Made by a program: the position numbers and the translations under genes. Source: CAYTLW01 sp964438735 (GTDB lineage: Bacteria > Myxococcota_A > UBA9042). From it: DNA of 53,564 nucleotides. Below are positions 25,274 to 33,538 of this stretch, piece after piece (the first letter of the stretch is position 1; every line of letters begins with the position of its first letter). Under the pieces are notes generated by a model, which searched no databases, had not been told where the DNA came from, and worked only from the letters and a program-made list of their open reading frames with translations. The stretch lies in assembly GCA_964438735.1 (NCBI GenBank), contig CAYTLW010000042.1, forward strand, positions 1 to 53,564, written 5' to 3'.

Positions 25274-25337
25274 CCCCCCCCCACCCCTACCCAAAAAACC
25301 ACCCGCGGGGGCGGGTACAAGGATGGGGGTCCGGGGG
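25274..25337. other. C-tract and G-tract cluster with quadruplex potential on both strands
   Basis: A nine-base C run (25274-25282) with further cccc and ccc tracts nearby gives G-tracts on the minus strand. Then on the plus strand ggggg (25307), ggg (25313), ggggg (25325) and ggggg (25333) are spaced by loops of 1, 9 and 3 bases. Both strands could form four-stranded G structures. It lies in the divergent region between the YcxB-like gene and ftsY. Confidence 0.6.
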
Positions 25338-25425
25338 AAAACTGCGGACCGGGGGCTCCGCGGGATAACATCTCAACATTCAAGGGCTGATCGTCCGGAG
25401 CCCCCCTAGAGCTGGTTTCCCCCGG
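25331..25425 (+). other. Nested symmetric inverted repeats upstream of ftsY
   Basis: Two perfect 10-bp inverted repeats are nested. The outer arms are ccgggggaaa (25331-25340) and tttcccccgg (25416-25425); the inner arms are gggggctccg (25351-25360) and cggagccccc (25396-25405). Both sides have exactly 10 unpaired bases between arms, and the terminal loop is 35 bases and less GC-rich. As RNA this would be a long bipartite hairpin 68 bases upstream of the ftsY start. It could be a leader structure or a remnant of a small mobile repeat. Confidence 0.7.
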
Positions 25426-25493
25426 TGCCAACCTTGCACCCCCAGCCCCGCTGGAATACCTTCCGCGCCGCCTCGCGGAGGGGGCTCCCTGCC

Positions 25494-26816
25494 ATGAACG
25501 CCACCCTGACCACCCTGCTCGGATCCGACCTGCTGGCACAGGCCAGCGCGCCTGTCGCCGACACCACCGGCCTGCTGGTTGTGCTGGCCATCTTCGGCGT
25601 CCTGTTGATCTTCGGCGTCGCGTTCGCGCTGAAACCGCGTCGTCCTCCCGAGGACAAGGATGTGGTGAAGCGGGACCTGCCGACGCCGGAGAAGGCGGAG
25701 AAGCAGGACCGGCAGGCTCGCAAGGCGGCCAAAGCGTTGCGCCGGGCGGCTCGTGGGGCCATCAAGGTCACCAAGAGCGGCGAACGGGAGCAGATCGACG
25801 CCATCGACTGGACGGCCAAGGAGGCGCCAGAGCCCGAGCCCGTCGTCGTGGAGCCCGAGCCCGAACCCGTGGTCGACCGGGTGGCGCAGGACCGGGAGAA
25901 GGTCCAGGGCGGCCTGTCGAAGACCCGCAAGGAGGGCTTCGTCGCGCGCCTGGGCAAGCTCTTCGCCGGCAAGCAGATCGACGAAGACCTGCTGGGCCAG
26001 ATCGAGGAGGTGCTCTTTCGCGCGGACATCGGCGTGCAGGCCACTTCATCGCTGTTGGACACGCTGAAGAAGGCGCTGTCGCGACAGGAGCTCACCGACG
26101 AGGACAAGGTCTGGTCAGCGCTGAAGGAGCGCAGTCTGGAGATGTTGCGCGAGGTGGAGGGGCAGCCGTTGCGGTTGGATGCCTCCCACGCGCCCGCGGT
26201 GTTGATGGTCGTGGGCGTCAACGGGTCGGGCAAGACGACCACCATTGGCAAGCTGGCCCATCGATTCGCAGGAGAAGGCCGCAAGCAGCTGGTGGCGGCG
26301 GGCGATACCTTCCGCGCGGCGGCGGTCGATCAGCTCGAGGTCTGGTGTCAGCGGGCCGGGGTCGAGATGTTCCGCGGCAAGGACAAAGCGGACCCGGCGA
26401 GCGTCTGCTACACGGCGCTGGAGAAGGCCAAGGCAGACGGCCACGACATGGTCGTGGTGGACACCGCCGGTCGCCTGCATACCAATCGCAACCTGATGGC
26501 GGAATTGCAGAAGGTGGCGCGGGTTTGCAACAAGGCCCACACCGGCTCGCCCCACGAGGTCTTGCTGGTGCTGGACGCCACCATGGGCCAGAACGCCGTG
26601 CAGCAGGCCCGCATGTTCAAGGAAGCCATCGACGTGACCGGCATCGCCCTGACCAAGCTCGACGGCACCGCCAAGGGCGGCGTGGTGCTGGCCATCGCGG
26701 CCAGCCTCGGCCTGCCGGTGAAGCTCATCGGCGTTGGCGAGAAGATGGAGGATCTGCGAGACTTCGACCCCGACATCTTCGTCGACGCGCTCTTCCAGCG
26801 CGACGAGGCCGCCTGA
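25494..26816 (+). CDS. ftsY: Signal recognition particle receptor FtsY with N-terminal membrane anchor
   Basis: A 440-residue SRP GTPase that docks ribosome-SRP complexes at the membrane. The start ATG follows GGAGGGGG. Residues ~26-46 form a membrane helix (LLVVLAIFGVLLIFGVAFAL), followed by a charged acidic/basic region to ~140, then the NG domain: P-loop GVNGSGKTT (241-249), DTFRAAA (271-277), DTAGR (323-327), TKLDGTAKGG and a C-terminal GVGEKMEDLRDFD. E. coli FtsY has no true TM segment; this anchored form is different but not unique in bacteria. The next gene starts 29 bases later. Confidence 0.96.
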   Translation: MNATLTTLLGSDLLAQASAPVADTTGLLVVLAIFGVLLIFGVAFALKPRRPPEDKDVVKRDLPTPEKAEKQDRQARKAAKALRRAARGAIKVTKSGEREQIDAIDWTAKEAPEPEPVVVEPEPEPVVDRVAQDREKVQGGLSKTRKEGFVARLGKLFAGKQIDEDLLGQIEEVLFRADIGVQATSSLLDTLKKALSRQELTDEDKVWSALKERSLEMLREVEGQPLRLDASHAPAVLMVVGVNGSGKTTTIGKLAHRFAGEGRKQLVAAGDTFRAAAVDQLEVWCQRAGVEMFRGKDKADPASVCYTALEKAKADGHDMVVVDTAGRLHTNRNLMAELQKVARVCNKAHTGSPHEVLLVLDATMGQNAVQQARMFKEAIDVTGIALTKLDGTAKGGVVLAIAASLGLPVKLIGVGEKMEDLRDFDPDIFVDALFQRDEAA

Positions 26817-26845
26817 ACCTCCCCCGCACGGCCACGGACCATCCC

Positions 26846-28801
26846 TTGCCCCATCGCTCCCTCCATGTTCCGCGGCGACGACTCCCGGCCTTGGCACGAC
26901 CTTCGGCATGGCGATACGCGCTGGTTCTTGCGCTGGCCTGCATGGTCCCGATCAGCGCGTCGGCAGGTCAGCCGCCTGTGGCGACGCCCCCGCCGGCGGC
27001 GCCCGCTGTGGATCGCCTGATCACCTTCCACAACGCCGGCCCCAAGGTCCGGCTGGTCGTGGACGGCGTCGGAACCACGACCCTGCGCACCGGCAAGCGC
27101 ATCTCGGTGGCCACCCAGGCCAGCCGCATCCGCTACACCGTCATCCGCGGCCAGGATTGGCAATACAGCGGCGACCTGCACCTCGATGGCGTGCTCGAGC
27201 GGCTGATCACGTTGACGCCGCCGTTGGCCTTCCTGCGCATCGTCAATCGCAGCGACGAGGTCGCCGAAGTGCGCCTGCACGGAGAGCGGATCGGCAAACT
27301 GCCTCGAGCGGGCTCGAAGACCTTCGGACCGCTGCCGGCTGGCAAGGCCACGCTGGTGGCCATCGGCGAGCGCAGTCGGGCCTGGAGCCTGCTGCGTACG
27401 ACTCTGCGCTCCGGCATCACCCACACTGCCATCCTGCCGCCGGCACCGGCGGGCCTGTTGGTACATAACGTGCTCGATGAGCCCGCACGTGTCAGCGTCG
27501 ACCATCGCGACTATGGCGTCGTCGACGCGGGCGTTCATGTGCACCTGCTCGGCCTGGTGCCGGGTGGCCACGATGTCGCCCTGCACGGCCTGCACAGCGG
27601 CCGCGTCTGGCGGCACGAGACCCAGCTGTCCTCGGTCGGCGCTCGTCAGGCGACCGCGGGCCGCCTGCTCCTGGATGTGCACAACCTGACCGGCGAGACC
27701 CTGCGTCTGCCCCATGCGCTGGGTGGTCTGCACGACAAACCCCTGCTGCCGGACGACAAGGTCACCTTCCCCATGGCCCGAAAGGCCGTGCGCGTCGTCC
27801 TGGAAGGCGAGACGAGCGGCTTGCGCTACGTGCGCGACGTGCTCACCGACCCGGCCCGCACGACGTGGATCATCAAGCGTCCGACCGGCAACCTGCGGCT
27901 GACCAATGGCACGGGCGAGAAAGCCGAAGTCCAGATCGAGGGGGTGGCGAAGATCCCCATGCGCCGCGACCAGGTGGTGCAGTTGCAGCGGGTGCCCGCC
28001 GGCCAGTTGCGTTTGCGCGTGACCACCGCCCGTTCGGGTCAGGTTTTTGAGCGCGGCGTCTCCCTGGAGCCCGGCGCAGACATCGCCTGGGTGGTCACTG
28101 CCGGCAAGACGTCGTTGCTGCTGGTCAACGGTTGGCCCGAGTCGGTGGCGGTCTCCATCGACGGCGCACCGCGCGGCATTATCGACGCCAGATCCAGGTT
28201 CCGCATCGACACGATTCAGCCGGGTGCCCATAAGGTTGGCTTCCGGACCACGACCAGCGGACGCAGCGAGTTGAGCCTGGTCCAGGTGATCGATGGGCGG
28301 CAGACCCGCCACGAGTTGCGACCGCCGGATGGCACGCTGCGGGTGACCAACAACTCCAGCGAGAAGTTGGAGGTGCTCATCAGCGGCGCCCGCGCGGGCC
28401 ACGTGGCTGCGGGCAAGAGCACTGCCTTCTCCACGCGACCCGGTCGGATGACCGCTGAAGTTCGGGGCGTCGACAGCGGCCGGAGCGCGAGCTGGTCCGG
28501 TTCGCTGGCGCCGGCGCAACATGTGCACCTGCCGACCCCTTCGGCCCGCGGTGGCGCCTTGTTGCTGCACAACCCGCTGGACGTGGCCGTGCAGGTGGTC
28601 GTGGACGCGCGTAGCCCGGTCACCATCGGCGCGGGCAAGCGGGTGCAGTTGGCGTCATTGCCGCCAGGCGACCACCTGGTCGAGATCCGAGGGCCGAAGT
28701 TCGTGCAACGGCAGCGAGTGGTTGTGGTGGACGGACTGCCGCCGGTGACCATCGACCTGGTCACGTCGCTCTACGAGCTGCCGAAAGCCGGCTCGAAATA
28801 G
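26846..28801 (+). CDS. Secreted PEGA-type repeat protein
   Basis: A ~651-residue exported protein. A signal segment (WRYALVLALACMVPISASAG) precedes a Pro/Ala spacer and then at least five repeated beta modules ending in PEGA-like turns: LPAGKATLVAI, LVPGGHDVAL, VPAGQLRLRV, IQPGAHKVGF and LPPGDHLVEI, each after an L-hydrophobic-N/D strand such as LRLTNGTGEKAEVQI. The protein is nearly all such units, with no enzymatic motif. PEGA domains are common in bacterial surface proteins. The start is uncertain: TTG 26846 is used here; TTG 26891 is an alternative. It follows ftsY on the same strand. Confidence 0.75.
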   Translation: MPHRSLHVPRRRLPALARPSAWRYALVLALACMVPISASAGQPPVATPPPAAPAVDRLITFHNAGPKVRLVVDGVGTTTLRTGKRISVATQASRIRYTVIRGQDWQYSGDLHLDGVLERLITLTPPLAFLRIVNRSDEVAEVRLHGERIGKLPRAGSKTFGPLPAGKATLVAIGERSRAWSLLRTTLRSGITHTAILPPAPAGLLVHNVLDEPARVSVDHRDYGVVDAGVHVHLLGLVPGGHDVALHGLHSGRVWRHETQLSSVGARQATAGRLLLDVHNLTGETLRLPHALGGLHDKPLLPDDKVTFPMARKAVRVVLEGETSGLRYVRDVLTDPARTTWIIKRPTGNLRLTNGTGEKAEVQIEGVAKIPMRRDQVVQLQRVPAGQLRLRVTTARSGQVFERGVSLEPGADIAWVVTAGKTSLLLVNGWPESVAVSIDGAPRGIIDARSRFRIDTIQPGAHKVGFRTTTSGRSELSLVQVIDGRQTRHELRPPDGTLRVTNNSSEKLEVLISGARAGHVAAGKSTAFSTRPGRMTAEVRGVDSGRSASWSGSLAPAQHVHLPTPSARGGALLLHNPLDVAVQVVVDARSPVTIGAGKRVQLASLPPGDHLVEIRGPKFVQRQRVVVVDGLPPVTIDLVTSLYELPKAGSK

Positions 28802-28819
28802 CAGGTCTGTCGGTCGAGC

Positions 28820-29353
28820 CTACGAACCGCCAGCGGCCAGGAAGCGGGTCACCCCCACGCCCAGCGAGGCCATGTTCGGCTTCATCCGGCTGATGAGATA
28901 GCTCTCGATGGCGGGCAGCACACGCTTGACCAGGAAGGAGGGCACGCCCGGGATCTTCTTGGGATCCACGGTGAGCTCGCCGTGAATGCGGATGCGCACG
29001 TCGTCGCCATCCACCACCACCTTGTTGCGGCCCGAGCAACTGTACATGCCCTGGAAGCGGGCGGACTCAATGCGCCAGTCGACCCAGTGCTCACCGTCAT
29101 TCCAGTCGGCGTGGTCGAGCCATTCGAGCATCTCCGGCTTGATGAACTTGCGCGCTACGGCCGGCACCTGCCCGGCGTCGGCCCGCCAGCGATTGAGCAC
29201 ATGCTGGCCGCTGTCGCGCGGCTCGCGGGACAGCTCCTCGATCTTCGAGACGTTGTCCAGGTAGGGCACCAGCTCGACCAGCTTGTCGCGGATGATCTCG
29301 TAGACGAGCTGCTGTGACGCGTTGGCCACGTGGCCTTCGGCTTCGAATCGCAT
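28820..29353 (-). CDS. SRPBCC/START-like protein (possibly DUF2505)
   Basis: A 177-residue cytoplasmic protein whose pattern fits the START/polyketide-cyclase helix-grip fold: an N-terminal strand MRFEAEGHVANASQQLVYEI, alternating strands through the middle (HWVDWRIESARFQG; VVVDGDDVRIRIHGELTVD) and a long C-terminal helix (LVKRVLPAIESYLISRMKPN). DUF2505 is a possible assignment. Such proteins often bind hydrophobic ligands. It is convergent with the PEGA protein and 73 bases upstream is the enoyl-CoA hydratase stop region. Confidence 0.65.
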   Translation of the reverse strand: MRFEAEGHVANASQQLVYEIIRDKLVELVPYLDNVSKIEELSREPRDSGQHVLNRWRADAGQVPAVARKFIKPEMLEWLDHADWNDGEHWVDWRIESARFQGMYSCSGRNKVVVDGDDVRIRIHGELTVDPKKIPGVPSFLVKRVLPAIESYLISRMKPNMASLGVGVTRFLAAGGS

Positions 29354-29383
29354 GGTTCCCCCCCAGGAATGTGCTTGAGGCGT

Positions 29384-29434
29384 CGCTGTCCTTCAGGCGC
29401 CGGTGTCCTTCAGGCGCCGCTGTCCTTCAGGCGC
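29384..29434. repeat. Three 17-bp tandem repeats over the enoyl-CoA hydratase stop codon
   Basis: Three adjacent 17-base units cgctgtccttcaggcgc (second unit has one change, cggtg...) run across the 3' end of the hydratase gene on the minus strand. Each unit holds a TGA in a different frame because 17 is not a multiple of three; the first on the minus strand is the actual stop. Confidence 0.95.
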
Positions 29435-30209
29435 CCTTGAACTCGGGTCGGCGCTTCTCGACGAACGCGCTCATGCCCTCGGTCTGATCGTCCGTCTGGA
29501 AGCAGCGGGCGAAGGCGCGGGACTCGGACTCCAGGGCGTAGTCCAGCGGCAGTTGAATGCCGCGATTGACGATGCGCTTGGCCTCCGCCACCGCCACCGG
29601 CGCGCGTGAGGCCATTTTGCGGGCGGCATTCATCGCGCCTTCGAAGAGGGCTTCGGGCTCGTGCAACTGGTAGACCAGGCCGATGCGCTCGGCTTCTGAG
29701 GCGGGGAAGAGGTCGCCGGTCATGACCCAGTGTTTGGCCGCATTGCGGCCGATCAGGCGGGCCAGGCGTTGGGTACCGCCAAATCCGGGGATCACGCCGA
29801 TGGTGACCTCGGGGAAGCCGAAGCGGGCGTTGGTGGAGGCGAGGATCACGTCGCAGGCCAGGGCCAGCTCGCAACCGCCGCCGAGCGCAAAGCCATTGAC
29901 CGCAGCGATCACCGGCACGTTGAGGCGCTCGATGCGACCCAGCGCACGATTGCCGGCCTTGGAAAACGCCATGGCCTGATGGTAGTCCATCGGCAGCAGC
30001 TCGGCGATGTCTGCGCCGGCCACGAACGCCTTCTTGCCGGCACCGGTGAGAACGACCGCTCGCACCTCGGGATCTTCGCCGATCTCCTGCAGGCGGTCGG
30101 CCAGCACGGAGAGGACGTTCAGATTGAGTGCGTTGAGCTTGTCGGGGCGATTGATCGTGAGCGTAACGATTGGGCCGTCACGTTCACTGAGGACGACATC
30201 TTCAGCCAT
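29427..30209 (-). CDS. Enoyl-CoA hydratase/isomerase family protein
   Basis: A 260-residue crotonase-fold protein. The CoA and oxyanion-hole motifs are AFVAGADIAEL and NGFALGGGCELALACD; two catalytic-type glutamates are present, in GGGCELA and in GFPEVTIGVIPGFGGTQRL, as in true enoyl-CoA hydratases that add water to trans-2-enoyl-CoA in fatty-acid or amino-acid breakdown. I start at ATG 30209 (MAEDVVLSERD) after GGGAGCAGGTG; the frame is open upstream into the PxxKW gene. A biotin-dependent carboxylase elsewhere in the window could share acyl-CoA substrates, but this is only suggestive. Confidence 0.92.
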   Translation of the reverse strand: MAEDVVLSERDGPIVTLTINRPDKLNALNLNVLSVLADRLQEIGEDPEVRAVVLTGAGKKAFVAGADIAELLPMDYHQAMAFSKAGNRALGRIERLNVPVIAAVNGFALGGGCELALACDVILASTNARFGFPEVTIGVIPGFGGTQRLARLIGRNAAKHWVMTGDLFPASEAERIGLVYQLHEPEALFEGAMNAARKMASRAPVAVAEAKRIVNRGIQLPLDYALESESRAFARCFQTDDQTEGMSAFVEKRRPEFKGA

Positions 30210-30268
30210 GGTCAGCACCTGCTCCCGCCGTTGGGCAGTCGCGCCGGGCGACCACCGGCGGGCGAACG

Positions 30269-30535
30269 TCAATGGCCGCGCTTGCTGGCCTTGAGCGGAT
30301 TCAGTTTGCGCGCCTCTTCGGTCTTCTCGATGCGGCGATGGGTGGCGAAGTTGCACATGCCCAACGCCCATTTGGCCGAGGGCCGGGCGTAGGAACGGCA
30401 GAAGTGCCCGCCGTCGTGGGCGCGCACGTGGCCGCACCCATGGCACTCGTCCACGATGTTCTGGAAATCCTTCGCCGAGAGGATGGACACGAAGTCCGCA
30501 TCCGCCGGCGGCGCGCTGAAAGTCTGGTCACTCAT
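30269..30535 (-). CDS. PxxKW-family cysteine-rich protein
   Basis: An 88-residue protein with DECHGCGH, then FCRSYARPSAKWALGMCNFATH, which matches the PxxKW family (Pro-x-x-Lys-Trp followed by GxCxxATH) known from deltaproteobacteria. Four cysteines (two in CxxC, one in FC, one in MC) could bind a metal or Fe-S centre. Function unknown. It lies 59 bases upstream of the enoyl-CoA hydratase on the same strand, with GAGCTCCC before the ATG. Confidence 0.8.
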   Translation of the reverse strand: MSDQTFSAPPADADFVSILSAKDFQNIVDECHGCGHVRAHDGGHFCRSYARPSAKWALGMCNFATHRRIEKTEEARKLNPLKASKRGH

Positions 30536-30710
30536 GGGAGCTCACTCGTGCCGTTGGTCGGCGGTTGTCGCCCGCGCTGTTCGCGGCTGTAGCAGCCTCG
30601 TGGCGGGGGTTTTGGACGCACCTGGAGCGCGTCGGCGGCGCACGTTACTGTCGCGCAGTGCGCCTGTCAACGACGCTTTTTCTCGGCTGAATCAGCAGAT
30701 TGCCCACAAC

Positions 30711-31802
30711 TCAGGGCGACTTTGCCTTGCACAGACCATTGTTGCAGGTCTCGTCGGGCCCGCACAAGGCGTGCAGGCAGGCTTTGAAGCCGTGGCAATG
30801 GTGGGCCAACGGTGGCGCGCAGACCATGCCTTTGTTGGAAGAGACACAGTACGTCGCCCGTCCGCCATAGGGGCAGTCATCGGCCTCGCCGCCCTTGGTG
30901 CAGGGGTTGGGTTGGGCACAGAAGGATTCGTTGTTCTTGGTCACGCAGCGTTTGGACAGGCACTCCCAGTCGTGCTGGCAGGCGTCGCAGAAACCCTTGT
31001 CTCCCTTGGCACAGGTCGGATAGGTGATCGTCTTGCCTTCATCATCCTTGCCGACGATCTGGTAGCAGTAGCCCTTGTCGCCATACTTGGTGCACTTGAA
31101 GCCGATGGGACAGCCGGTGCCGCCGCCGGCGGGATCGCAGAGGCGGGCGCAGAATCGCTCGGTAACATCGCTGGCCTGCAGGCATTCGGTGCCCTCGCCA
31201 CAATCCACGTCGGACTTGCAGGGGCTGCAATGCTCGCCGCCGCCGGTGCAGCTGCCGTAGTCCGGCATGCAGGCGAAGTCCTTGGCGCCGTCGCCGAACT
31301 GTACGCAGGAGCTGCCCGCGGGACAGCTGCCGTCGCCGGTCTGGCAGGTCTGCGAACAGAAGGTGTCGGAGGGCTTGTCCGGATGGTGCACACACTGCGG
31401 CGCCGACGGTCCACAGTCGGCGCTCACGCTGCACGGGTTGCAGTAGCGCGGCAGCGTGCAGATGAGTACGCCGGTGACCGGGTTGCACTGGGTGATGCCA
31501 CCGCAATCGGCGGCGCCCTGGCAGACCTTGGAGCAGATCTTGGTGTTGCTGCTCTCGTCGACCAGAAAACACGTCAATCCGGCTGATTTGCAGTCCGCAT
31601 TCTGCTTGCATGGCTTGCCCATGCCGGCCGGTGCGCTCGTCGCGTCGCCATCGATGGCGTCACCACTGGACTTGCCATCCGAGGCGATCCCGGGCGAGAC
31701 CGTCTCTTCATCACAGCCGACGCTGAGGGCCAGCGCGATCATGGCGCTCATGGCCGCCAGGGCAGCGCGCCGGCCGGATAGGCTGAGCGGGGGCGTGATC
31801 AT
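30711..31802 (-). CDS. Cysteine-rich predicted lipoprotein
   Basis: A 363-residue exported protein. The ATG at 31802 has AAGAGG upstream and gives MITPPLSLSGRRAAL, a signal segment and a lipobox (LSVGC, Cys ~30). A short Asp/Ser/Ala linker follows. The remainder has over 35 cysteines in units such as KPCKQNADCKSAGLTCF, NPCSVSADCGPSAPQCV, CSPCKSDVDCGEGTECL and CDACQHDWECLSKRCV. This 'CxxxxDCxxxxxC' pattern differs from the CDDGNxCT modules elsewhere in the window and is common in myxobacterial lipoproteins. Disulfide-rich and surface-located is likely; function unknown. Confidence 0.82.
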   Translation of the reverse strand: MITPPLSLSGRRAALAAMSAMIALALSVGCDEETVSPGIASDGKSSGDAIDGDATSAPAGMGKPCKQNADCKSAGLTCFLVDESSNTKICSKVCQGAADCGGITQCNPVTGVLICTLPRYCNPCSVSADCGPSAPQCVHHPDKPSDTFCSQTCQTGDGSCPAGSSCVQFGDGAKDFACMPDYGSCTGGGEHCSPCKSDVDCGEGTECLQASDVTERFCARLCDPAGGGTGCPIGFKCTKYGDKGYCYQIVGKDDEGKTITYPTCAKGDKGFCDACQHDWECLSKRCVTKNNESFCAQPNPCTKGGEADDCPYGGRATYCVSSNKGMVCAPPLAHHCHGFKACLHALCGPDETCNNGLCKAKSP

Positions 31803-31919
31803 CGAACCTCTTGCAGCGATGCATGGGGCGACCCGCTGGCGTGTCGCGCTGGCGTAGACTAGCTTTCCACCCGGTCTGCGGCAAACCCGTCTATCGCCGT
31901 CCTCGACCCTGGAGGTGCC

Positions 31920-32549
31920 ATGGCGACCCTCTATCATTTCATGGATTGCCCGTACTGCTTCAAGGTGCGCGTCTACCTGGCTGAACGGGGCATTGAGTAC
32001 CATAGCGCCGCTGTGAAGCGGGGCCACCTGCCGCCCGAACTGCCCGCGCTCAACCCCCTGCGCCGGCTGCCGGTCTGGGTCACCGATGACAACCGACCGG
32101 TCTTCGGCGCCAACACGATCATCGATTTTCTGGAGCGAACCGAGTCCGGCCCCAAGCTGGTACCGGAAGAGCCGCTTCGCCGAGCTCGCTGCTGGATGGC
32201 TGACGAGATGGTTATAGACGGATTGTTGGAGCCGTTGATCGCGCTTGATCGCGACATGCAGGGCGCCGAACCGGACGCCTGGAACATGAAACTCTACCAA
32301 CGACATACAGGTCGGATTCGGCGGATTCTCACCGTATTCGAGCAACTGCTCGGCAATCGGGATTGGCTGGTCGGCGACGAGATGACCCTGGCAGATCTCT
32401 CACTGGCGCTACCGTTGACAATACTGGAGAGATTCGGGTTGGATCTGGCCGCTTTGCCGGGGCTCCAGAACCTCGCTGAACGCCTGGCCGACCTGCCGTC
32501 GGTCGCTGAGGCTCGCAAACCGTCCGCATCTCAAGCCGCCCAGCAATGA
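31920..32549 (+). CDS. Glutathione S-transferase-like protein with CPYC redox motif
   Basis: A 209-residue protein with an N-terminal thioredoxin/glutaredoxin-like domain (MATLYHFMDCPYCFKVRVYL, CPYC at 10-13) and a C-terminal all-helical GST domain (ARCWMADEMVIDGLLEPLI; DWLVGDEMTLADLSLALPL). The glutaredoxin-type CPYC makes thiol-disulfide exchange likelier than classical conjugation, as in Grx2-like GSTs. Start ATG follows GGAGGTGCC. Its stop overlaps the next gene's start (ATGA), so it heads a short plus-strand run with the PEGA protein and the phosphatase. Confidence 0.9.
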   Translation: MATLYHFMDCPYCFKVRVYLAERGIEYHSAAVKRGHLPPELPALNPLRRLPVWVTDDNRPVFGANTIIDFLERTESGPKLVPEEPLRRARCWMADEMVIDGLLEPLIALDRDMQGAEPDAWNMKLYQRHTGRIRRILTVFEQLLGNRDWLVGDEMTLADLSLALPLTILERFGLDLAALPGLQNLAERLADLPSVAEARKPSASQAAQQ

Positions 32550-33505
32550 GTGGCCAGGAGTCTGCATCGATGTTCACGCAATCCCACAGCCCGCGAATCG
32601 TCGCCACCCTGGTCGCCCTGGTCGCTGTCAGTGTCGCCGCACCCACGTTCGCCAAGCGACCCAGCAAGCGCGCCAAGGCCGCTGCTGCCAAGGCCGCCGC
32701 AGAGAAGGCCGCCGCCGACGCAGCCGCAGCCAAAGCCGCTGAAGAAGCCGCCGCTGCCGAAGCCGCCGCCGCCGAAGCTGCCAAACCGCCGCCGCCGCCA
32801 GACCCCGGGCACGTCAACCTGTCCTCGGACGCCACTGGCCTGGTCGCCGAGGTCGCTGGCGCCCTGCATGGCCTGAAAGAGGGAGACAACAAGGTGCAGT
32901 TGATGCCCGGCGACTACGACATCGTGGTGCGGGACGGCGCCAAAAAGGAGATCGCCCGCCTCAAGGTACGCGTGGAGTCCAACAAGGTGGCCCTGCTCAC
33001 CGTGGTCACCAAGGGCAAGCTGGTCGTCACGGCCGGTGCAGATACAGGGGTGCAGGTCGACGGCAAAGCCGTGGCCGCCAAAGATGGCAAGGCCGAGACC
33101 ACGGTCGGCGCCGGCAAGCATAGCGTGGTGATCACCCAGCCCGGCATGGTCGGACGCAAGGGCGAGATCGACGTCATCGCTGGCAAGACCCACAGCATCA
33201 CCGCGACCCTGAAGCCCTACGATGCGGGCAGCAAGCCAGCGGCGTGGGCTGGCGTTCTGGGCGGCGGCGCGCTGATTCTCACCGCCGTGTTGCTGGAGTC
33301 CTTCGCCGAGCCCACCGCGGTCGGCGGCGACGCCACCCGCTGGGCGCTGGTCGGCGTGGGAATGGCAGGCTTCGTCGGCGGCACGATCATGATGAAGGGC
33401 ATCCTGGAGCGCGAAGCGAACCCGCCAGTAGAGCCGGGCAAGCTGGACACCAAGGTCAGCGCCCTGGACAAGACCGTCGGTATCAAGATCGCCGGGCGCT
33501 TCTGA
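32546..33505 (+). CDS. PEGA-domain membrane protein with Ala/Lys/Glu linker
   Basis: A 319-residue exported protein: a signal segment (IVATLVALVAVSVAAPTFA), an Ala-rich Lys/Glu helical linker (about 36-80), a Pro run, then two PEGA-like units (LMPGDYDIVVRDG; VGAGKHSVVITQPG) and two C-terminal membrane segments (GVLGGGALILTAVLLES; WALVGVGMAGFVGGTIMM). The ATG overlaps the GST stop; an internal ATG at 32570 is also possible. The domain order, surface-type PEGA then TM, is seen in proteins of unknown envelope function. The linker's simple sequence may be a flexible helix. Confidence 0.75.
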   Translation: MSGQESASMFTQSHSPRIVATLVALVAVSVAAPTFAKRPSKRAKAAAAKAAAEKAAADAAAAKAAEEAAAAEAAAAEAAKPPPPPDPGHVNLSSDATGLVAEVAGALHGLKEGDNKVQLMPGDYDIVVRDGAKKEIARLKVRVESNKVALLTVVTKGKLVVTAGADTGVQVDGKAVAAKDGKAETTVGAGKHSVVITQPGMVGRKGEIDVIAGKTHSITATLKPYDAGSKPAAWAGVLGGGALILTAVLLESFAEPTAVGGDATRWALVGVGMAGFVGGTIMMKGILEREANPPVEPGKLDTKVSALDKTVGIKIAGRF

Positions 33506-33538
33506 GCCGCCCACCCCTTCCTGATAGAGGCGATTGAC

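Noticed and set aside
26408..28570. 720-codon minus-strand frame opposite ftsY and the PEGA protein
   Set aside because: Its translation is low-complexity Arg/Gln/Ala/Gly, and the opposite strand has FtsY motifs and PEGA repeats.
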